Below, piece by piece: positions 51,602-60,664 of a stretch of 64,000 bases of DNA. Source of the stretch: CAWEQW01 sp963811365 (GTDB lineage: Bacteria > Actinomycetota > Actinomycetes > Propionibacteriales > Nocardioidaceae); contig CAWEQW010000014.1 of NCBI GenBank assembly GCA_963811365.1, positions 62,001 to 126,000 on the forward strand. The letters are read 5' to 3'. The position numbers and the translations under genes are program-made. Every line of letters starts with the position of its first letter. The stretch's first letter is position 1. The notes below the pieces were generated by a model, which searched no databases, was not told the DNA's origin, and saw only the letters and a program-made list of their open reading frames with translations.

Positions 51602-52600
51602 ATGGACAGTACCCAAGAGCCGATGATCCGGCTCGCGGGCGTGGGCAAGACCTACCCCGACGGCACCGTCGCCGTGCACGAGCTCGACCTCGACGTTCCT
51701 CGGGGAGCACTCGTGGTCCTGGTCGGGCCGTCCGGCTGCGGGAAGTCCACGACGCTCAAGATGGTGAACCGGCTCATCGAGCCTACCGCCGGCCGCATCT
51801 ACCTCGACGGCGAGGACATCACCACCGGCGACCCGGTCGCGCTGCGGCGCCGGATCGGCTACGTCATCCAGCAGGTCGGGCTCTTCCCGCACCAGTCGAT
51901 CCGCGCGAACGTCGCGACGGTTCCCTCGCTGCTGGGCTGGGACCGCAAGAAGGCGGCCGCGCGCGCCGACGAGCTCATGGAGCTCGTCGGCCTCGACCCG
52001 GCGCAGTACGGCGACCGCTACCCCGCGCAGCTGTCGGGGGGGCAGCGCCAGCGCGTGGGGGTGGCCCGGGCGCTGGCCGCGGACCCGCCCGTGCTGCTGA
52101 TGGACGAGCCGTTCGGCGCGGTCGACCCGATCGTGCGCGGCCGGCTCCAGGAGGAGTTCCTGCGGTTGCAGCAGGACCTCGGCAAGACCGTGATGCTCGT
52201 CACCCACGACATCGGCGAGGCGGTCCGGCTCGGCGACAAGGTGGCCGTGTTCGCCGTCGGGGGCCGGCTCGCGCAGTACGACGTGCCGGCGGAGATCCTC
52301 GGCCGGCCCGGCGACGACTTCGTCGCCGAGTTCGTCGGCTCCTCCCGGGGTCTGCGCCGGCTCGCGGTCACGCCCGTCGACGTCGCGGACCTCGAGCCGG
52401 TCAACGGCCGGCCGGTCGAGCAGGCGGTCGACCTCGGCGTCTCCCTCGAGGAGGCGCTCGCCATGATGATGCGCCACGACGACGGCCAGGTGGCCGTGCT
52501 CGACGAGGGCCGCCCGGTCGGCGTCCTGACCCCCAACGCGGTGCACAAGGCGCTGCGCCGCTCGGTGGTCCAGGCCGGCAGCGAGGAGTCAGCCGGCTGA
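51602..52600 (+). CDS. osmoprotectant ABC transporter ATP-binding protein (OpuCA/ProV-like, CBS domain)
   Basis: A 332-residue ATPase. Walker A is GPSGCGKST, the signature LSGGQRQRVGVARALA, Walker B VLLMDEPFGAVD, and the switch His THDIGEA. The C-terminal tail (about 255-320) has one recognisable CBS-type repeat (GQVAVLDEGRPVGVLTPNAVHKAL), which in OpuA senses ionic strength or c-di-AMP. DisA, the c-di-AMP synthase, is encoded in this window, so c-di-AMP control of osmolyte uptake is possible but unproven. Its 3' end overlaps the convergent GNAT gene by 12 bp. Confidence 0.93.
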   Translation: MDSTQEPMIRLAGVGKTYPDGTVAVHELDLDVPRGALVVLVGPSGCGKSTTLKMVNRLIEPTAGRIYLDGEDITTGDPVALRRRIGYVIQQVGLFPHQSIRANVATVPSLLGWDRKKAAARADELMELVGLDPAQYGDRYPAQLSGGQRQRVGVARALAADPPVLLMDEPFGAVDPIVRGRLQEEFLRLQQDLGKTVMLVTHDIGEAVRLGDKVAVFAVGGRLAQYDVPAEILGRPGDDFVAEFVGSSRGLRRLAVTPVDVADLEPVNGRPVEQAVDLGVSLEEALAMMMRHDDGQVAVLDEGRPVGVLTPNAVHKALRRSVVQAGSEESAG

Positions 52601-53701
52601 TCCGTCCACCGCGACGTCCTTGTGCCAGGACTCCGTGACGTACGACGTCTGCCAGCCCATCGACACGTACAGGCCGTCCGCGCCGGTCGGGGAGTCGGCG
52701 TCGACCTCGAGGCCCACCCGGTCGCGTCCTCGCGAGGCCGCGTCGGCGATCACCGTGCGCAGCAGCGAGGTGGCCACGCCCCGGCCCCGGGCGTTCTGCA
52801 GCACCCCGATGTACTCCACGTAGCTGCCGGCCGGCTGCCCGTCGTCGCCGTCGATCACGGAGCCCACCAGGGCGCCGGCGGGCTCGGCGACCGGCCGGTC
52901 GGTTCCGCCGCCGGCATCGTCGGTGCCGCCGTCCAGCAGCTCGGCGATCCACCAGTGGTCCCACCGGTGGCCGGGGTCCTCGCGCAGCCGGCTCACGAAC
53001 TCGTCGAAGGTCTCCTCGTGGGAGTTGAAGTGGTCGGCGAAGGAGGTCTCGAGCACGTCGTGCACGATCCGCAGGTCCTCCTCGGACGGCATCCCGCTGC
53101 CCTGCCGCTCGACGAGCCGGATCCGCACGCCCTCCCGCACGTCGCTGTCCAGGTCCGCCTCGTCAGGCGTGACCGGCCGGCTCATCTGCCACCAGGTCCG
53201 CACCCGCTCGAAGCCGGCCGCGCGCAGCCAGCCGTGCTGGCGCTCGTCGTCGGCGAAGGCGCCGCTGTCGACCTGCTGGACGTCCAGGTCGCGCCGCCCG
53301 CCGACCCGTGCGGCGGCGCGGTCTCCCCAGTCGTACAGCAGCGCCGCGACGCGGTCTGCCGTCGGCTCGTCGAGCGCAGGGTCGACGACCACGGCCAGCA
53401 GCATCCGTCCGGCGGCCCGGTCGTGGGCGCTCGCCCAGGCCCGCACCGCGTCGTCGTGGTCGCGGAGCACGATGTGCTCGCGGGTGCGGTAGCCGAGCTC
53501 CGTCACCTCGGCGAGCACCGCATCGGGACCGGCCGACGGCCACCCACGGGCGCGCTCCTGGTGGCGGCGCAGCAGCTCGGCGAGCGCCTCGGCGTCCGCC
53601 TCGCCGGGATGGTCGGCACGCCAGCGTCGAGGCAGGCCGGTCGGGATGTCGGCCGTCTGGTGCGGGTCGGTGTCGGGCAGGGACGCGCTGGGGGTGGTCA
53701 C
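52589..53701 (-). CDS. GNAT family N-acetyltransferase (tandem GNAT domains)
   Basis: A 370-residue protein. The C-terminal GNAT domain is clear: EYIGVLQNARGRGVATSLLRTVIADA holds the acetyl-CoA pyrophosphate loop (RGRGVA), then GLEVDADSPTGADGLYVSMGW. The N-terminal half looks like a degenerate second GNAT domain, the layout of mycothiol-synthase-like enzymes. The substrate is unknown. Start GTG at 53701 was chosen because the family begins near here. A much longer upstream frame is antisense to the next gene region. 134 bp without a supported gene separate it from the coiled-coil gene upstream. Confidence 0.82.
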   Translation of the reverse strand: MTTPSASLPDTDPHQTADIPTGLPRRWRADHPGEADAEALAELLRRHQERARGWPSAGPDAVLAEVTELGYRTREHIVLRDHDDAVRAWASAHDRAAGRMLLAVVVDPALDEPTADRVAALLYDWGDRAAARVGGRRDLDVQQVDSGAFADDERQHGWLRAAGFERVRTWWQMSRPVTPDEADLDSDVREGVRIRLVERQGSGMPSEEDLRIVHDVLETSFADHFNSHEETFDEFVSRLREDPGHRWDHWWIAELLDGGTDDAGGGTDRPVAEPAGALVGSVIDGDDGQPAGSYVEYIGVLQNARGRGVATSLLRTVIADAASRGRDRVGLEVDADSPTGADGLYVSMGWQTSYVTESWHKDVAVDGSAG

Positions 53702-53835
53702 CGCTTGATAGTGACCCGGTCCGCTGCGGGAGAAACCCGGGCCACGCCGCAGGACCAGGCGGGCCGTGGTGGGGAGGATCGGCCTCACCCCGGTGCCCGG
53801 GACCTCCCCGCGGCCGGGCCGGCTCGGGCGGAGGG

Positions 53836-54474
53836 TCAGGCGTGCTGCTGGGAGGGGGTCTCCGAGGCGGTCGTGGCCGCCACCTGCTGCTCCCAGGCCA
53901 TCAGGTCCTCGACGGTCCGGGACCCGACGCTGCCGTCGTCGGCCCAGGTGGCCAGCTCGTCGGCCTCCTCGGCGGTGCGGATCTCGAGCTCGGTGAGGCG
54001 CTCCTGCAGCTCGGCGAGCTGCTGTTGGGCCTGGACCAGCCGGCGGGCCTCGCGCTGGAGGCGCGTCTCGGCCTCGATGGCGCGCTGCTCCGCGAGCACG
54101 ACCGTCGCCGCGAGCTCGACGCGCTCGCGCTCCCCGCGCACCAGCCGGTCGGTCATCGCGCTGGTGAACTCGGCGTGCTCCTCGGCGCGGGTGGTGAACA
54201 TCGACCGGTAGGCCTGCGCCTGCGCCGCGCGGTCGCGGGCCGCCTCGCGGCGGCTCTGCGCCAGCTCGTTGTAGACGATCCGGGCAGCGGCCCAGCCGCA
54301 CAGCAGCGCGAACACCGAGGAGACGCTCAACCAGGCGGGCGACTGCGTCGGCAGGGCGAGCAGCACCACGGCGGTCGCGACGCCGAGAAGTGCCACGGCC
54401 ACGGTGACGCGCACGCTGCGCTGACGACGGCGGCTGGTCCGGCTCACCTGTGGCGAAGACGAGGATGCGGCCAT
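53836..54474 (-). CDS. membrane protein with C-terminal coiled coil (Rv3604c position)
   Basis: A 212-residue protein: basic N-terminus, two hydrophobic helices (about residues 22-62), then a long charged helical region (about 75-180) with heptad-like Leu/Ala/Glu/Arg spacing that should form a coiled coil in the cytoplasm, and a short acidic tail. No enzymatic motif. Its place next to the DUF3180 and folK genes corresponds to Rv3604c of M. tuberculosis. ATG 54474 is 7 nt after TACCCT, so leaderless. Confidence 0.75.
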   Translation of the reverse strand: MAASSSSPQVSRTSRRRQRSVRVTVAVALLGVATAVVLLALPTQSPAWLSVSSVFALLCGWAAARIVYNELAQSRREAARDRAAQAQAYRSMFTTRAEEHAEFTSAMTDRLVRGERERVELAATVVLAEQRAIEAETRLQREARRLVQAQQQLAELQERLTELEIRTAEEADELATWADDGSVGSRTVEDLMAWEQQVAATTASETPSQQHA

Positions 54475-54481
54475 GGTGCAC

Positions 54482-54487
54482 AGGGTA
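54482..54487 (-). promoter_or_regulatory. leaderless -10 element of the coiled-coil membrane protein gene (TACCCT)
   Basis: TACCCT is 7 nt before the ATG at 54474, between it and the DUF3180 stop. Confidence 0.5.
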
Positions 54488-54493
54488 GGGGGC

Positions 54494-55000
54494 TCAGTCG
54501 TCCTCGTTGACCCGACACGCACGCTCGAGGAACAGCGATCCGGTCACCACGAGCGCGGCGGCGACACCGGCCAGGACGGACTGGGTGAGCCGTTGCTTGG
54601 CCAGGTCGGAGTCGGTGACGCCGACCCAGCTGAGCGCGTAGCCGAGGTAGCCGCCGCCGACCAGCGCGCCGGCGAGCGCGCACGACTTCGCGAGCACGAG
54701 CCGGTTCACCGCCTGGTGCGGGGCGAGCCGCTCGTGACGCCGGTGCAGGCTGCGGTGCGTGGACCACGCGGTGCCGCCGATGATCGCGGCGACCAGGAAG
54801 AGCGCCAGCACCGGGGTCCAGCCCACCGTCGGGGCGGTCCCTCGCCAGGCGATCGACACCGGGCGAAGCGCCCACCCGAGCACGAGGCCGACCAGCGCGA
54901 AGACGACCAGCGTGCCCGGCGACGTGCTGCGCAGCCGGCCGGTCGGCTCGGGCGGCTCGTCCTCGTCCTCGTCGGGCAGCGGGTCGATCTCGCGGCTCAC
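54494..55000 (-). CDS. DUF3180 membrane protein (Rv3605c type)
   Basis: A 168-residue integral membrane protein. An acidic N-terminus (DEDEDEPPEP) precedes four hydrophobic segments; the family block HRSLHRRHERLAPHQAVNRLVLAKSCALAGALVGGGYLGY sits between TM2 and TM3. It is always next to folK in actinobacteria, but no function is known. The GTG at 55000 has GCGGAG at 7 nt. It lies 28 bp after folK, so it is probably in the folate operon. Confidence 0.85.
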   Translation of the reverse strand: MSREIDPLPDEDEDEPPEPTGRLRSTSPGTLVVFALVGLVLGWALRPVSIAWRGTAPTVGWTPVLALFLVAAIIGGTAWSTHRSLHRRHERLAPHQAVNRLVLAKSCALAGALVGGGYLGYALSWVGVTDSDLAKQRLTQSVLAGVAAALVVTGSLFLERACRVNEDD

Positions 55001-55028
55001 GAGTGCACTCCGCGGTGACAGGGCTCGG

Positions 55029-55598
55029 TCACTGGGCGTGCAGCTCCACGTCGTCGCGCCGCAGGACGCCGTCCCGGCCGACCTTCTCGAGCAGGTTGGC
55101 CACCGGACCCTGGTCCAGGAGCTCGGCGTCGGGCTCGACGTCGTTCCAGGGGGCGAGCACGAAGGCCCGCTCGTGGGCACGCGGATGCGGCAGCACCAGG
55201 TCGTCGGCGTCCGAGCGGCGGTCACCGACGACGATCAGGTCCATGTCCAGCGTCCGCGGGGCGCCCGCCTCGCTGGTGCGCTCCCTCCCGAAGGCGTCCT
55301 CGATGGCGTGCGCCCGCTCCAGCAGGGTGCGCGCCGACAGCGTGGTGTCGGCCAGCACGACGATGTTCAAGAAGCTGCCCGACCCGTCGGGGGCGCCGAC
55401 CGGGTCCGTCTCGTAGATCGGCGAGACCGCGGTGACCCAGACCTCCGGGGTGTCGGACAGCGAGTCGACCGCGCCCTGAAGGTTGGACAGCCGCTCCCCC
55501 AGGTTGGACCCGACCGACACCACGCAGCGCCGGATCGGGTGCATCTCACCGGTGAGCGTGTCGGTGTCCACGATGTTCGGGTTCGGGGTCTCAGTCAT
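55029..55598 (-). CDS. folK: 2-amino-4-hydroxy-6-hydroxymethyldihydropteridine diphosphokinase
   Basis: A 189-residue HPPK. CVVSVGSNLGERLSNLQGAV is the N-terminal strand-loop, VSPIYETDPVG follows, and the signature RxxxxxAPRTLDMDLIVVGD contains the two catalytic/metal Asp residues, then LPHPRAHERAFVLAPW. It pyrophosphorylates 6-hydroxymethyl-dihydropterin with ATP in folate synthesis. The ATG at 55598 overlaps the folB stop (ATGA). An N-terminal extension of about 20 residues is present compared with E. coli FolK. Confidence 0.95.
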   Translation of the reverse strand: MTETPNPNIVDTDTLTGEMHPIRRCVVSVGSNLGERLSNLQGAVDSLSDTPEVWVTAVSPIYETDPVGAPDGSGSFLNIVVLADTTLSARTLLERAHAIEDAFGRERTSEAGAPRTLDMDLIVVGDRRSDADDLVLPHPRAHERAFVLAPWNDVEPDAELLDQGPVANLLEKVGRDGVLRRDDVELHAQ

Positions 55599-55990
55599 GG
55601 TCGGCTCCGAAGTATCGTCAGGGCGACGTCCGAGAAGGTCGCCTCGATGGGGGCGTCCGGCTTGTGCACGGTCACTTCCGTCCACTGCACGCGCCGGTCG
55701 CGCAGGCAGACCACCGCGATGCGCTCCGCGAGCGTCTCGATCAGGTCGACGGGATCCGTTTCGATCGCCTTCTGCACGTTCGCCACGAGGGTTCCGTAGT
55801 CGACCGTGTCGCGCAACTCGTCGCTGCGCGCGGCTGCCCCGGTGTCCAGGCCGAGTACGAGGTCCACGCGGAAGACCTGCCCTTCGCGTCGCTCGAAGTC
55901 GAAGACGCCGTGGTGCCCCACGGTCTCGATCCCGTGGACGGCGAGCCGGTCAAGACCTGAGCCCCGCGGGGGGTCAGAGGTCGTCATCAT
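55595..55990 (-). CDS. folB: dihydroneopterin aldolase
   Basis: A 131-residue enzyme. Key blocks are LAVHGIETVGHHGVFDFERREGQVFRVDL, DTVDYGTLVANV, ETLAERIA with the active-site region, and the final VTVHKPDAPI with the conserved Lys. It cleaves dihydroneopterin to 6-hydroxymethyl-dihydropterin and glycolaldehyde. Start at ATG 55990 (or 55987) lies inside the end of the NTF2-like gene. Translation of the NTF2-like gene, folB and folK is overlapping. Confidence 0.94.
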   Translation of the reverse strand: MMTTSDPPRGSGLDRLAVHGIETVGHHGVFDFERREGQVFRVDLVLGLDTGAAARSDELRDTVDYGTLVANVQKAIETDPVDLIETLAERIAVVCLRDRRVQWTEVTVHKPDAPIEATFSDVALTILRSRP

Positions 55991-56411
55991 GTGCCCCCGA
56001 GAGTACCGGGGACGCGTGATGGATCCACAGCCGCCACCCCTCCGGGGTGCGGACGAACACGTTCGTGGCGACCGCCCGGGCGCCCCCGAAGGCGTCGGCT
56101 GCGGTGTCGTCGCCGGCGGTCAGGACGTTCTCCGTGCAGGTCACCGACGCGGTGTCGGCCAGCACGCTCACCTCGACGTCGGTCAGGAAGAACTGGATGT
56201 ACGGCGTGTTCGCCATGATCAGCGCCCAGGACCGGTTGATCGCCGGCGTCCCCCGCACCGGCAGCGCCCCGGGGTGCACGCAGAGCGTCTCCGGGTCGTC
56301 GAGCCAGAGGTCGTGCATCGCGTCGAGGTCTGCGGACTCGAACGCCGCGTAGAACGCCGTGTTCAGCCGCACCACCCGCTCGCGCTCCGCCTGCCGGGCC
56401 GCCTCATCCAT
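55974..56411 (-). CDS. NTF2-like / SnoaL-type protein
   Basis: A 145-residue cone-fold protein (RLNTAFYAAFESADLDAMHDLWLDDPETLCVHPG... with WRLWIHHASPV at the end). Proteins of this type may be ketosteroid-isomerase-like enzymes or ligand carriers; the L-W-x-D/H pattern with a pocket His is present. It overlaps folP by 8 bp and folB by 17 bp, so it is fully embedded in the folate operon, which suggests a folate or pterin link. No activity can be assigned. GGAGGAG precedes the ATG. Confidence 0.82.
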   Translation of the reverse strand: MDEAARQAERERVVRLNTAFYAAFESADLDAMHDLWLDDPETLCVHPGALPVRGTPAINRSWALIMANTPYIQFFLTDVEVSVLADTASVTCTENVLTAGDDTAADAFGGARAVATNVFVRTPEGWRLWIHHASPVLSGAHDDDL

Positions 56412-57300
56412 GCTGCTGCTCCTCCCCCGCCCCGGACCGTCGCACCCGTCCGCGCGCCCAGCGTGAGGCGACCGCGACCGCGTCGGCGGTCGACCGGACC
56501 GCGTGGGTGCGGATGCACCACGCCCCGGCGGCCGCTGCCAGCGCCGAGGTGGCCGTCGTCGCGTCCTCTCTGAGGTGCGGCGGCCGCAGCGTGCCGTCCG
56601 GCGCCGCCAGCAGGGCCCCGAGGAAGCGCTTGCGGCTGGTCGCCACCAGCACGGGATGGCCGAGGTCGTGCAGCCGCTCGGTCGCGGCCAGCAGGTCCCA
56701 GTTCTGCTCGGCGGTCTTGGAGAAGCCGATGCCCGGGTCCACGGCGATCCGCTCGGCCGCCACCCCGGCCGCGAGCGCGGCGTCGCGCTGGACGGCCAGC
56801 TCGGCGAGCACGTCCTCGACCACGTCGTCGTACACGGCGCGCTGCTGCATCTGCGCGGAGTGCGCCCGCCAGTGCATCAGGATGTACGGCGTACCGCGCT
56901 CGGCGACGACCCGCAGCATCCGCTCGTCGGCCCGCCCGCCGGACACGTCGTTGACCAGCACCGCACCGGCCTCCACGGCGGCCTCGGCGACCGCGGCCCG
57001 CATCGTGTCGACGGAGACCAGCACCCCCTCGGCGGCGAGCACCTCGACCACCGGGACCACCCGGTCGAGCTCCTCCTGCACGCCGGGCCGGGTGGCTCCG
57101 GGCCGGGTCGACTCGCCTCCCACGTCGACGAGGTCGGCGCCGTCGGAGACCAGCTGCCGGCCGTGCTTGACCGCGAGGTCGGGATCGAGGAACCGACCGC
57201 CGTCGGAGAACGAGTCCGGAGTCACGTTGAGCACCCCCATGACCAGGGCTCGGTCACGCCACGGCAGGCCCGCGACGTGACGAGGAGGCGCGGCGTGCAT
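56404..57300 (-). CDS. folP: dihydropteroate synthase
   Basis: A 298-residue TIM-barrel enzyme joining p-aminobenzoate to the pterin pyrophosphate; the sulfonamide target. MGVLNVTPDSFSDGG is the first signature, DVGGESTRPGA the second, then VNDVSGG, ILMHWR and DPGIGFSKTAEQN. Near the C-terminus the usual K-x-x-R reads ATSRKRFLGALL (TSRKRF). Length is typical. The ATG at 57300 has TAGGGT 6 nt upstream, so folP may have its own leaderless promoter inside the operon. Confidence 0.96.
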   Translation of the reverse strand: MHAAPPRHVAGLPWRDRALVMGVLNVTPDSFSDGGRFLDPDLAVKHGRQLVSDGADLVDVGGESTRPGATRPGVQEELDRVVPVVEVLAAEGVLVSVDTMRAAVAEAAVEAGAVLVNDVSGGRADERMLRVVAERGTPYILMHWRAHSAQMQQRAVYDDVVEDVLAELAVQRDAALAAGVAAERIAVDPGIGFSKTAEQNWDLLAATERLHDLGHPVLVATSRKRFLGALLAAPDGTLRPPHLREDATTATSALAAAAGAWCIRTHAVRSTADAVAVASRWARGRVRRSGAGEEQQHG

Positions 57301-57306
57301 GACCCG

Positions 57307-57312
57307 ACCCTA
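57307..57312 (-). promoter_or_regulatory. leaderless -10 element of folP (TAGGGT)
   Basis: TAGGGT is 6 nt before the folP ATG, in the 26-bp gap after folE. Confidence 0.45.
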
Positions 57313-57326
57313 TCCGCGCCGTCGGC

Positions 57327-57941
57327 TCAGCCGCGGTGGCTCATGATCAGGCTCATCGCCTCGGACCTGGTGGCCGCGTTGTGCATCGAGCCACGCACGG
57401 CCGAGGTCACGGTCTTGGAGCCGGGCTTGCGCACCCCGCGCATCGTCATGCAGAGGTGCTCGGCCTCGACCACCACGATCGCCCCGCGGGCCTGGAGGAT
57501 CGCCATCAGCGCCTCGGCGATCTGCGTGGTCAGCCGTTCCTGCACCTGCGGGCGGCGCGCGTACAGGTCGACCAGCCGGGCCAGCTTCGACAGGCCGGTG
57601 ATCCGGCCGTCCTCGTTGGGGATGTAGCCGATGTGCGCCACACCGGTGAACGGGACGAGGTGGTGCTCGCACATCGACCACAGCTCGATGTCCTTGACCA
57701 GGATCATCTCGTCGTGGCCGATGTCGAAGGTGGTGGTCAGCACCTCCTCCGGTCGCATCCGCATCCCTACCAGCAGCTCCTGGTAGGCGCGGGCGACCCG
57801 GGCGGGGGTGTCGAGGAGCCCCTCGCGGTCGGGGTCCTCGCCCACCGCGATGAGCAGCTCCCGGACCGCGGCCTCGGCCCGAGGGCGGTCGAACGGCGGG
57901 ACCTCCGTGCGCGGCTCCTGGCTGATCCTATTGAGCGTCAT
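57327..57941 (-). CDS. folE: GTP cyclohydrolase I
   Basis: A 204-residue enzyme, first step of folate synthesis: GTP to 7,8-dihydroneopterin triphosphate. Zinc ligands are visible in WSMCEHHLVPF (Cys, His) and EAEHLCMTMRGV (second Cys). HIGYIPNEDGRITGLSKLARLVDLYARRPQVQERLT and GSMHNAATRSEAM (the usual R-x-x-F/M end) complete it, so it is the zinc-dependent IA type. It overlaps the end of ftsH by 14 bp; order ftsH-folE-folP-folB-folK is the same as in mycobacteria. Confidence 0.96.
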   Translation of the reverse strand: MTLNRISQEPRTEVPPFDRPRAEAAVRELLIAVGEDPDREGLLDTPARVARAYQELLVGMRMRPEEVLTTTFDIGHDEMILVKDIELWSMCEHHLVPFTGVAHIGYIPNEDGRITGLSKLARLVDLYARRPQVQERLTTQIAEALMAILQARGAIVVVEAEHLCMTMRGVRKPGSKTVTSAVRGSMHNAATRSEAMSLIMSHRG

Positions 57942-59938
57942 CGTGGCGGACCGCCGGGTCGCCGTGCACGTCGCCGCCGCTGCCGGGCGGGGTCAGCACG
58001 ACCGCTCCCTCCGACTCGGGCACGGTGCCGTTCGCGGCGGCCTTGGGCAGCCCGACCGGCGGGATCGTCGACGGCTCGCGCGACGGCGACCCGGTCCATG
58101 CCGGCCGCTCGGAGCGGCGGCGCAGCGGCGCGAACACGTCGGCGATCTCGGCCTTGTCGAGGGTCTCCTTCTCGAGCAGCGCGGTGACGAGGCTGTCGAG
58201 CACGTCGCGGTTCTCGACCAGGATGTCGAAGGCCTCCTGGTGGGCCGTGCTCAGCAGCTTCTTGGTCTCCTCGTCCACCACCGCGGCGACGTCCTCGGAG
58301 TAGTTGCGGGTGTGGCCGAGATCACGCCCGAGGAACGGCTCGGAGTTGTTGTCGCCGAGCTTGATCGCGCCGAGCCGCTCGGTCATGCCGTACTGGGTGA
58401 CCATCGCCCGGGCCACGGAGGTGGCCTTGTCGATGTCGTTGCCGGCGCCCGTGGTCGGGTCGTGGAAGACCATCTCCTCGGCGGCCCGCCCGCCGAGCAT
58501 GTACGCGAGCTTGTCCAGCATCTCCGACCGGGTCTGGGAGTACTTGTCCTCGTCGGGCAGCACCATCGTGTAGCCCAGGGCCCGGCCGCGGGGCAGGATC
58601 GTCACCTTGTGCACCGGGTCCGTACCGGGAAGCGCTGCGGCGACCAGGGCGTGCCCGCCCTCGTGGTAGGCGGTGATGAGCTTCTCCTTCTCGCTCATCA
58701 GCCGGGTGCGCTTCTGCGGGCCGGCGATCACCCGGTCGATCGCCTCGTCGAGGGCGATGTCGTCGATGAGCTTCTTGTTCTGCCGCGCGGTGAGCAGCGC
58801 GGCCTCGTTGAGCACGTTGGCCAGGTCGGCGCCGGTGAAGCCCGGCGTACGGCGGGCGACGCTCGAACAGGTCCACGCCGGGAGCCATCGGCTTCCCGCG
58901 GGAGTGCACCTGCAAGATCATGTGCCGGCCGGCGAGGTCGGGCGCCTCGACGCCGATCTGCCGGTCGAACCGGCCGGGTCGCAGCAGCGCGGGGTCGAGG
59001 ATGTCGGGTCGGTTGGTCGCGGCGATCAGGATCACCCCGCCGCGCACGTCGAAGCCGTCCATCTCCACGAGCAGCTGGTTGAGGGTCTGCTCCCGCTCGT
59101 CGTGTCCGCCGCCCATGCCGGCTCCGCGGTGCCGGCCGACGGCGTCGATCTCGTCGATGAAGACGATCGCCGGGGCGTTCTCCTTGGCCTGCTCGAACAG
59201 GTCGCGCACCCGGGAGGCCCCGACGCCGACGAACATCTCCACGAAGTCCGACCCGGAGATCGAGTAGAAGGGCACCCCTGCCTCGCCGGCGACGGCGCGG
59301 GCGAGCAGCGTCTTGCCGGTGCCGGGGGGGCCGTAGAGCAGCACGCCCTTGGGGATCTTGGCGCCGACGGCCTGGAACTTCGCGGGCTCCTGGAGGAACT
59401 CCTTGATCTCGCCGAGCTCCTCGATCGCCTCCTCGCACCCGGCGACGTCGGCGAACGTCGTCTTGGGCATGTCCTTGCTGATCAGCTTGGCCTTGGACTT
59501 GGCGAACTGCATGACCCGGCCGCCGCCGCCCTGCACCTGGTTCATCAGGAACAGGAACAGCAAGATGATCAGCAGGAAGGGCAGGAACGTGGCCAGGATC
59601 GAGCCCAGCAGGCTCGGCTTGGGCACCTCGACGTTGACCTTGTCGATCTTGCCGTCCTGCACGCCCTTGATCGCCTGCGTGTACAGCTGGCTCTGCGTCC
59701 CGTTCACCCACGACGCGGAGACCTTCTGGCCGTTCCGCAGCTCGGCGCGGATCTCCTGGTCACCGTCGACGAACAGGACCGTCTTGGTCTGCCCGCTGTC
59801 GATGTCCTGCTGCATCTGCGAGGTGTCGATCTGGTTGTACCCGCCGTTGGGCGCGAGGTACTGCAGCGCGATGAGGACACCCACCACCGCGACGACGATC
59901 CACACCCAGGGACCGCGGAAAATACGCTTCACATCCAT
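57928..59938 (-). pseudogene. ftsH: ATP-dependent zinc metalloprotease FtsH, frame broken by one extra base
   Basis: Removing one base near 58864 gives a normal 669-residue FtsH. It has an N-terminal TM, an extracytoplasmic domain, a second TM (about 100-120), an AAA domain with Walker A GPPGTGKT, Walker B VFIDEID and the second region of homology (ATNRPDILDPALLRPGRFDR), then the M41 protease with HEGGH. The break lies between GVDLF and VARRTPGFTGADLANVLNEAALL, so both halves are fully conserved. FtsH is a membrane quality-control protease and central to the cell, so an assembly or sequencing insertion is far more likely than real inactivation. Confidence 0.9.
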
Positions 59939-60071
59939 GTCTCGGGACTCCCGCCCCGCCCTCCTGCCAGGTCAAACCACTCTCGACACCTTGACGGTAC
60001 ACGTCAGCGCCCAATGGTCCTTACCAGTGGGCTCCACTCGAGCTGTCAACGTCTCGTGGGCCCTCATTGTC

Positions 60072-60085
60072 CCGCCGATCGGCGG
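60072..60085 (-). terminator. hairpin after hpt
   Basis: CCGCC-GATC-GGCGG, a perfect 14-bp palindrome, lies 24 bp after the hpt stop. A second short stem (AGTGG-GCT-CCACT, 60026-60038) follows before the ftsH promoter region (possible -10 TACCGT, 59994-59999). Confidence 0.35.
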
Positions 60086-60108
60086 ATCGGTCCCCATCGT
60101 TGCCGAAT

Positions 60109-60660
60109 TCAGGAGTACACGTGCGGCGCGAGCGTGCCGATCGAGCGGAGGTTGCGGTAGCGCTCGTCGTAGTCGAGGCCGTAGCCCACGACGAACTCGT
60201 CCGGGATGTCGAACCCGACATACCTGACGTCCACGCTCATCCGCTGGGCGTCCGGCTTGCGCAGCAGCGTGCAGATCTCGACCGAGGCCGGCACCCGGGA
60301 GAGCAGGTTGGAGACCAGCCAGGACAAGGTCAGACCGGTGTCGATGATGTCCTCGACGACGAGGACGTGTCGGCCGTTGATGTCGGTGTCGAGGTCCTTG
60401 AGGATCCGCACGACGCCGGAGGACTTCGTGCCCGAGCCGTACGACGAGATCGCCATCCAGTCCATCTCGACGTGCCGGCGGAAGTGCCGGGCCAGGTCGG
60501 CCATCACCATCACCGCACCCTTGAGCACGCCGACGAGGAGCACCTCCTCGCCCTGGTAGTCCGTCTCGATCTGCGCGGCGAGCTCGGCGAGCCGCCGCTG
60601 GATCTGCTCCTCGGTGAAGAGGACCTCGAGGAGGTCGTCCTCGACGTGCTCGGCGTCCAT
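60109..60660 (-). CDS. hpt: hypoxanthine phosphoribosyltransferase
   Basis: A 183-residue purine-salvage enzyme that transfers PRPP phosphoribose to hypoxanthine or guanine. The PRPP loop VLVVEDIIDTGLTL is intact, LLVGVLKGAVMVMADL gives the pyrophosphate-loop Lys-Gly, and the SSYGSGTKSSG flexible loop and YVGFDIPDEFVVGYGLDYDERYRNL purine-binding end are standard. ATG 60660 is 4 bp after the tilS stop, in the conserved tilS-hpt-ftsH order. Confidence 0.96.
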   Translation of the reverse strand: MDAEHVEDDLLEVLFTEEQIQRRLAELAAQIETDYQGEEVLLVGVLKGAVMVMADLARHFRRHVEMDWMAISSYGSGTKSSGVVRILKDLDTDINGRHVLVVEDIIDTGLTLSWLVSNLLSRVPASVEICTLLRKPDAQRMSVDVRYVGFDIPDEFVVGYGLDYDERYRNLRSIGTLAPHVYS

Positions 60661-60664
60661 GGCG

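Noticed and set aside
57928..58815. A separate short FtsH-like peptidase gene beginning at 58815
   Set aside because: It starts in the middle of the AAA helical subdomain; joining it to the upstream frame by removing one base restores a normal FtsH.
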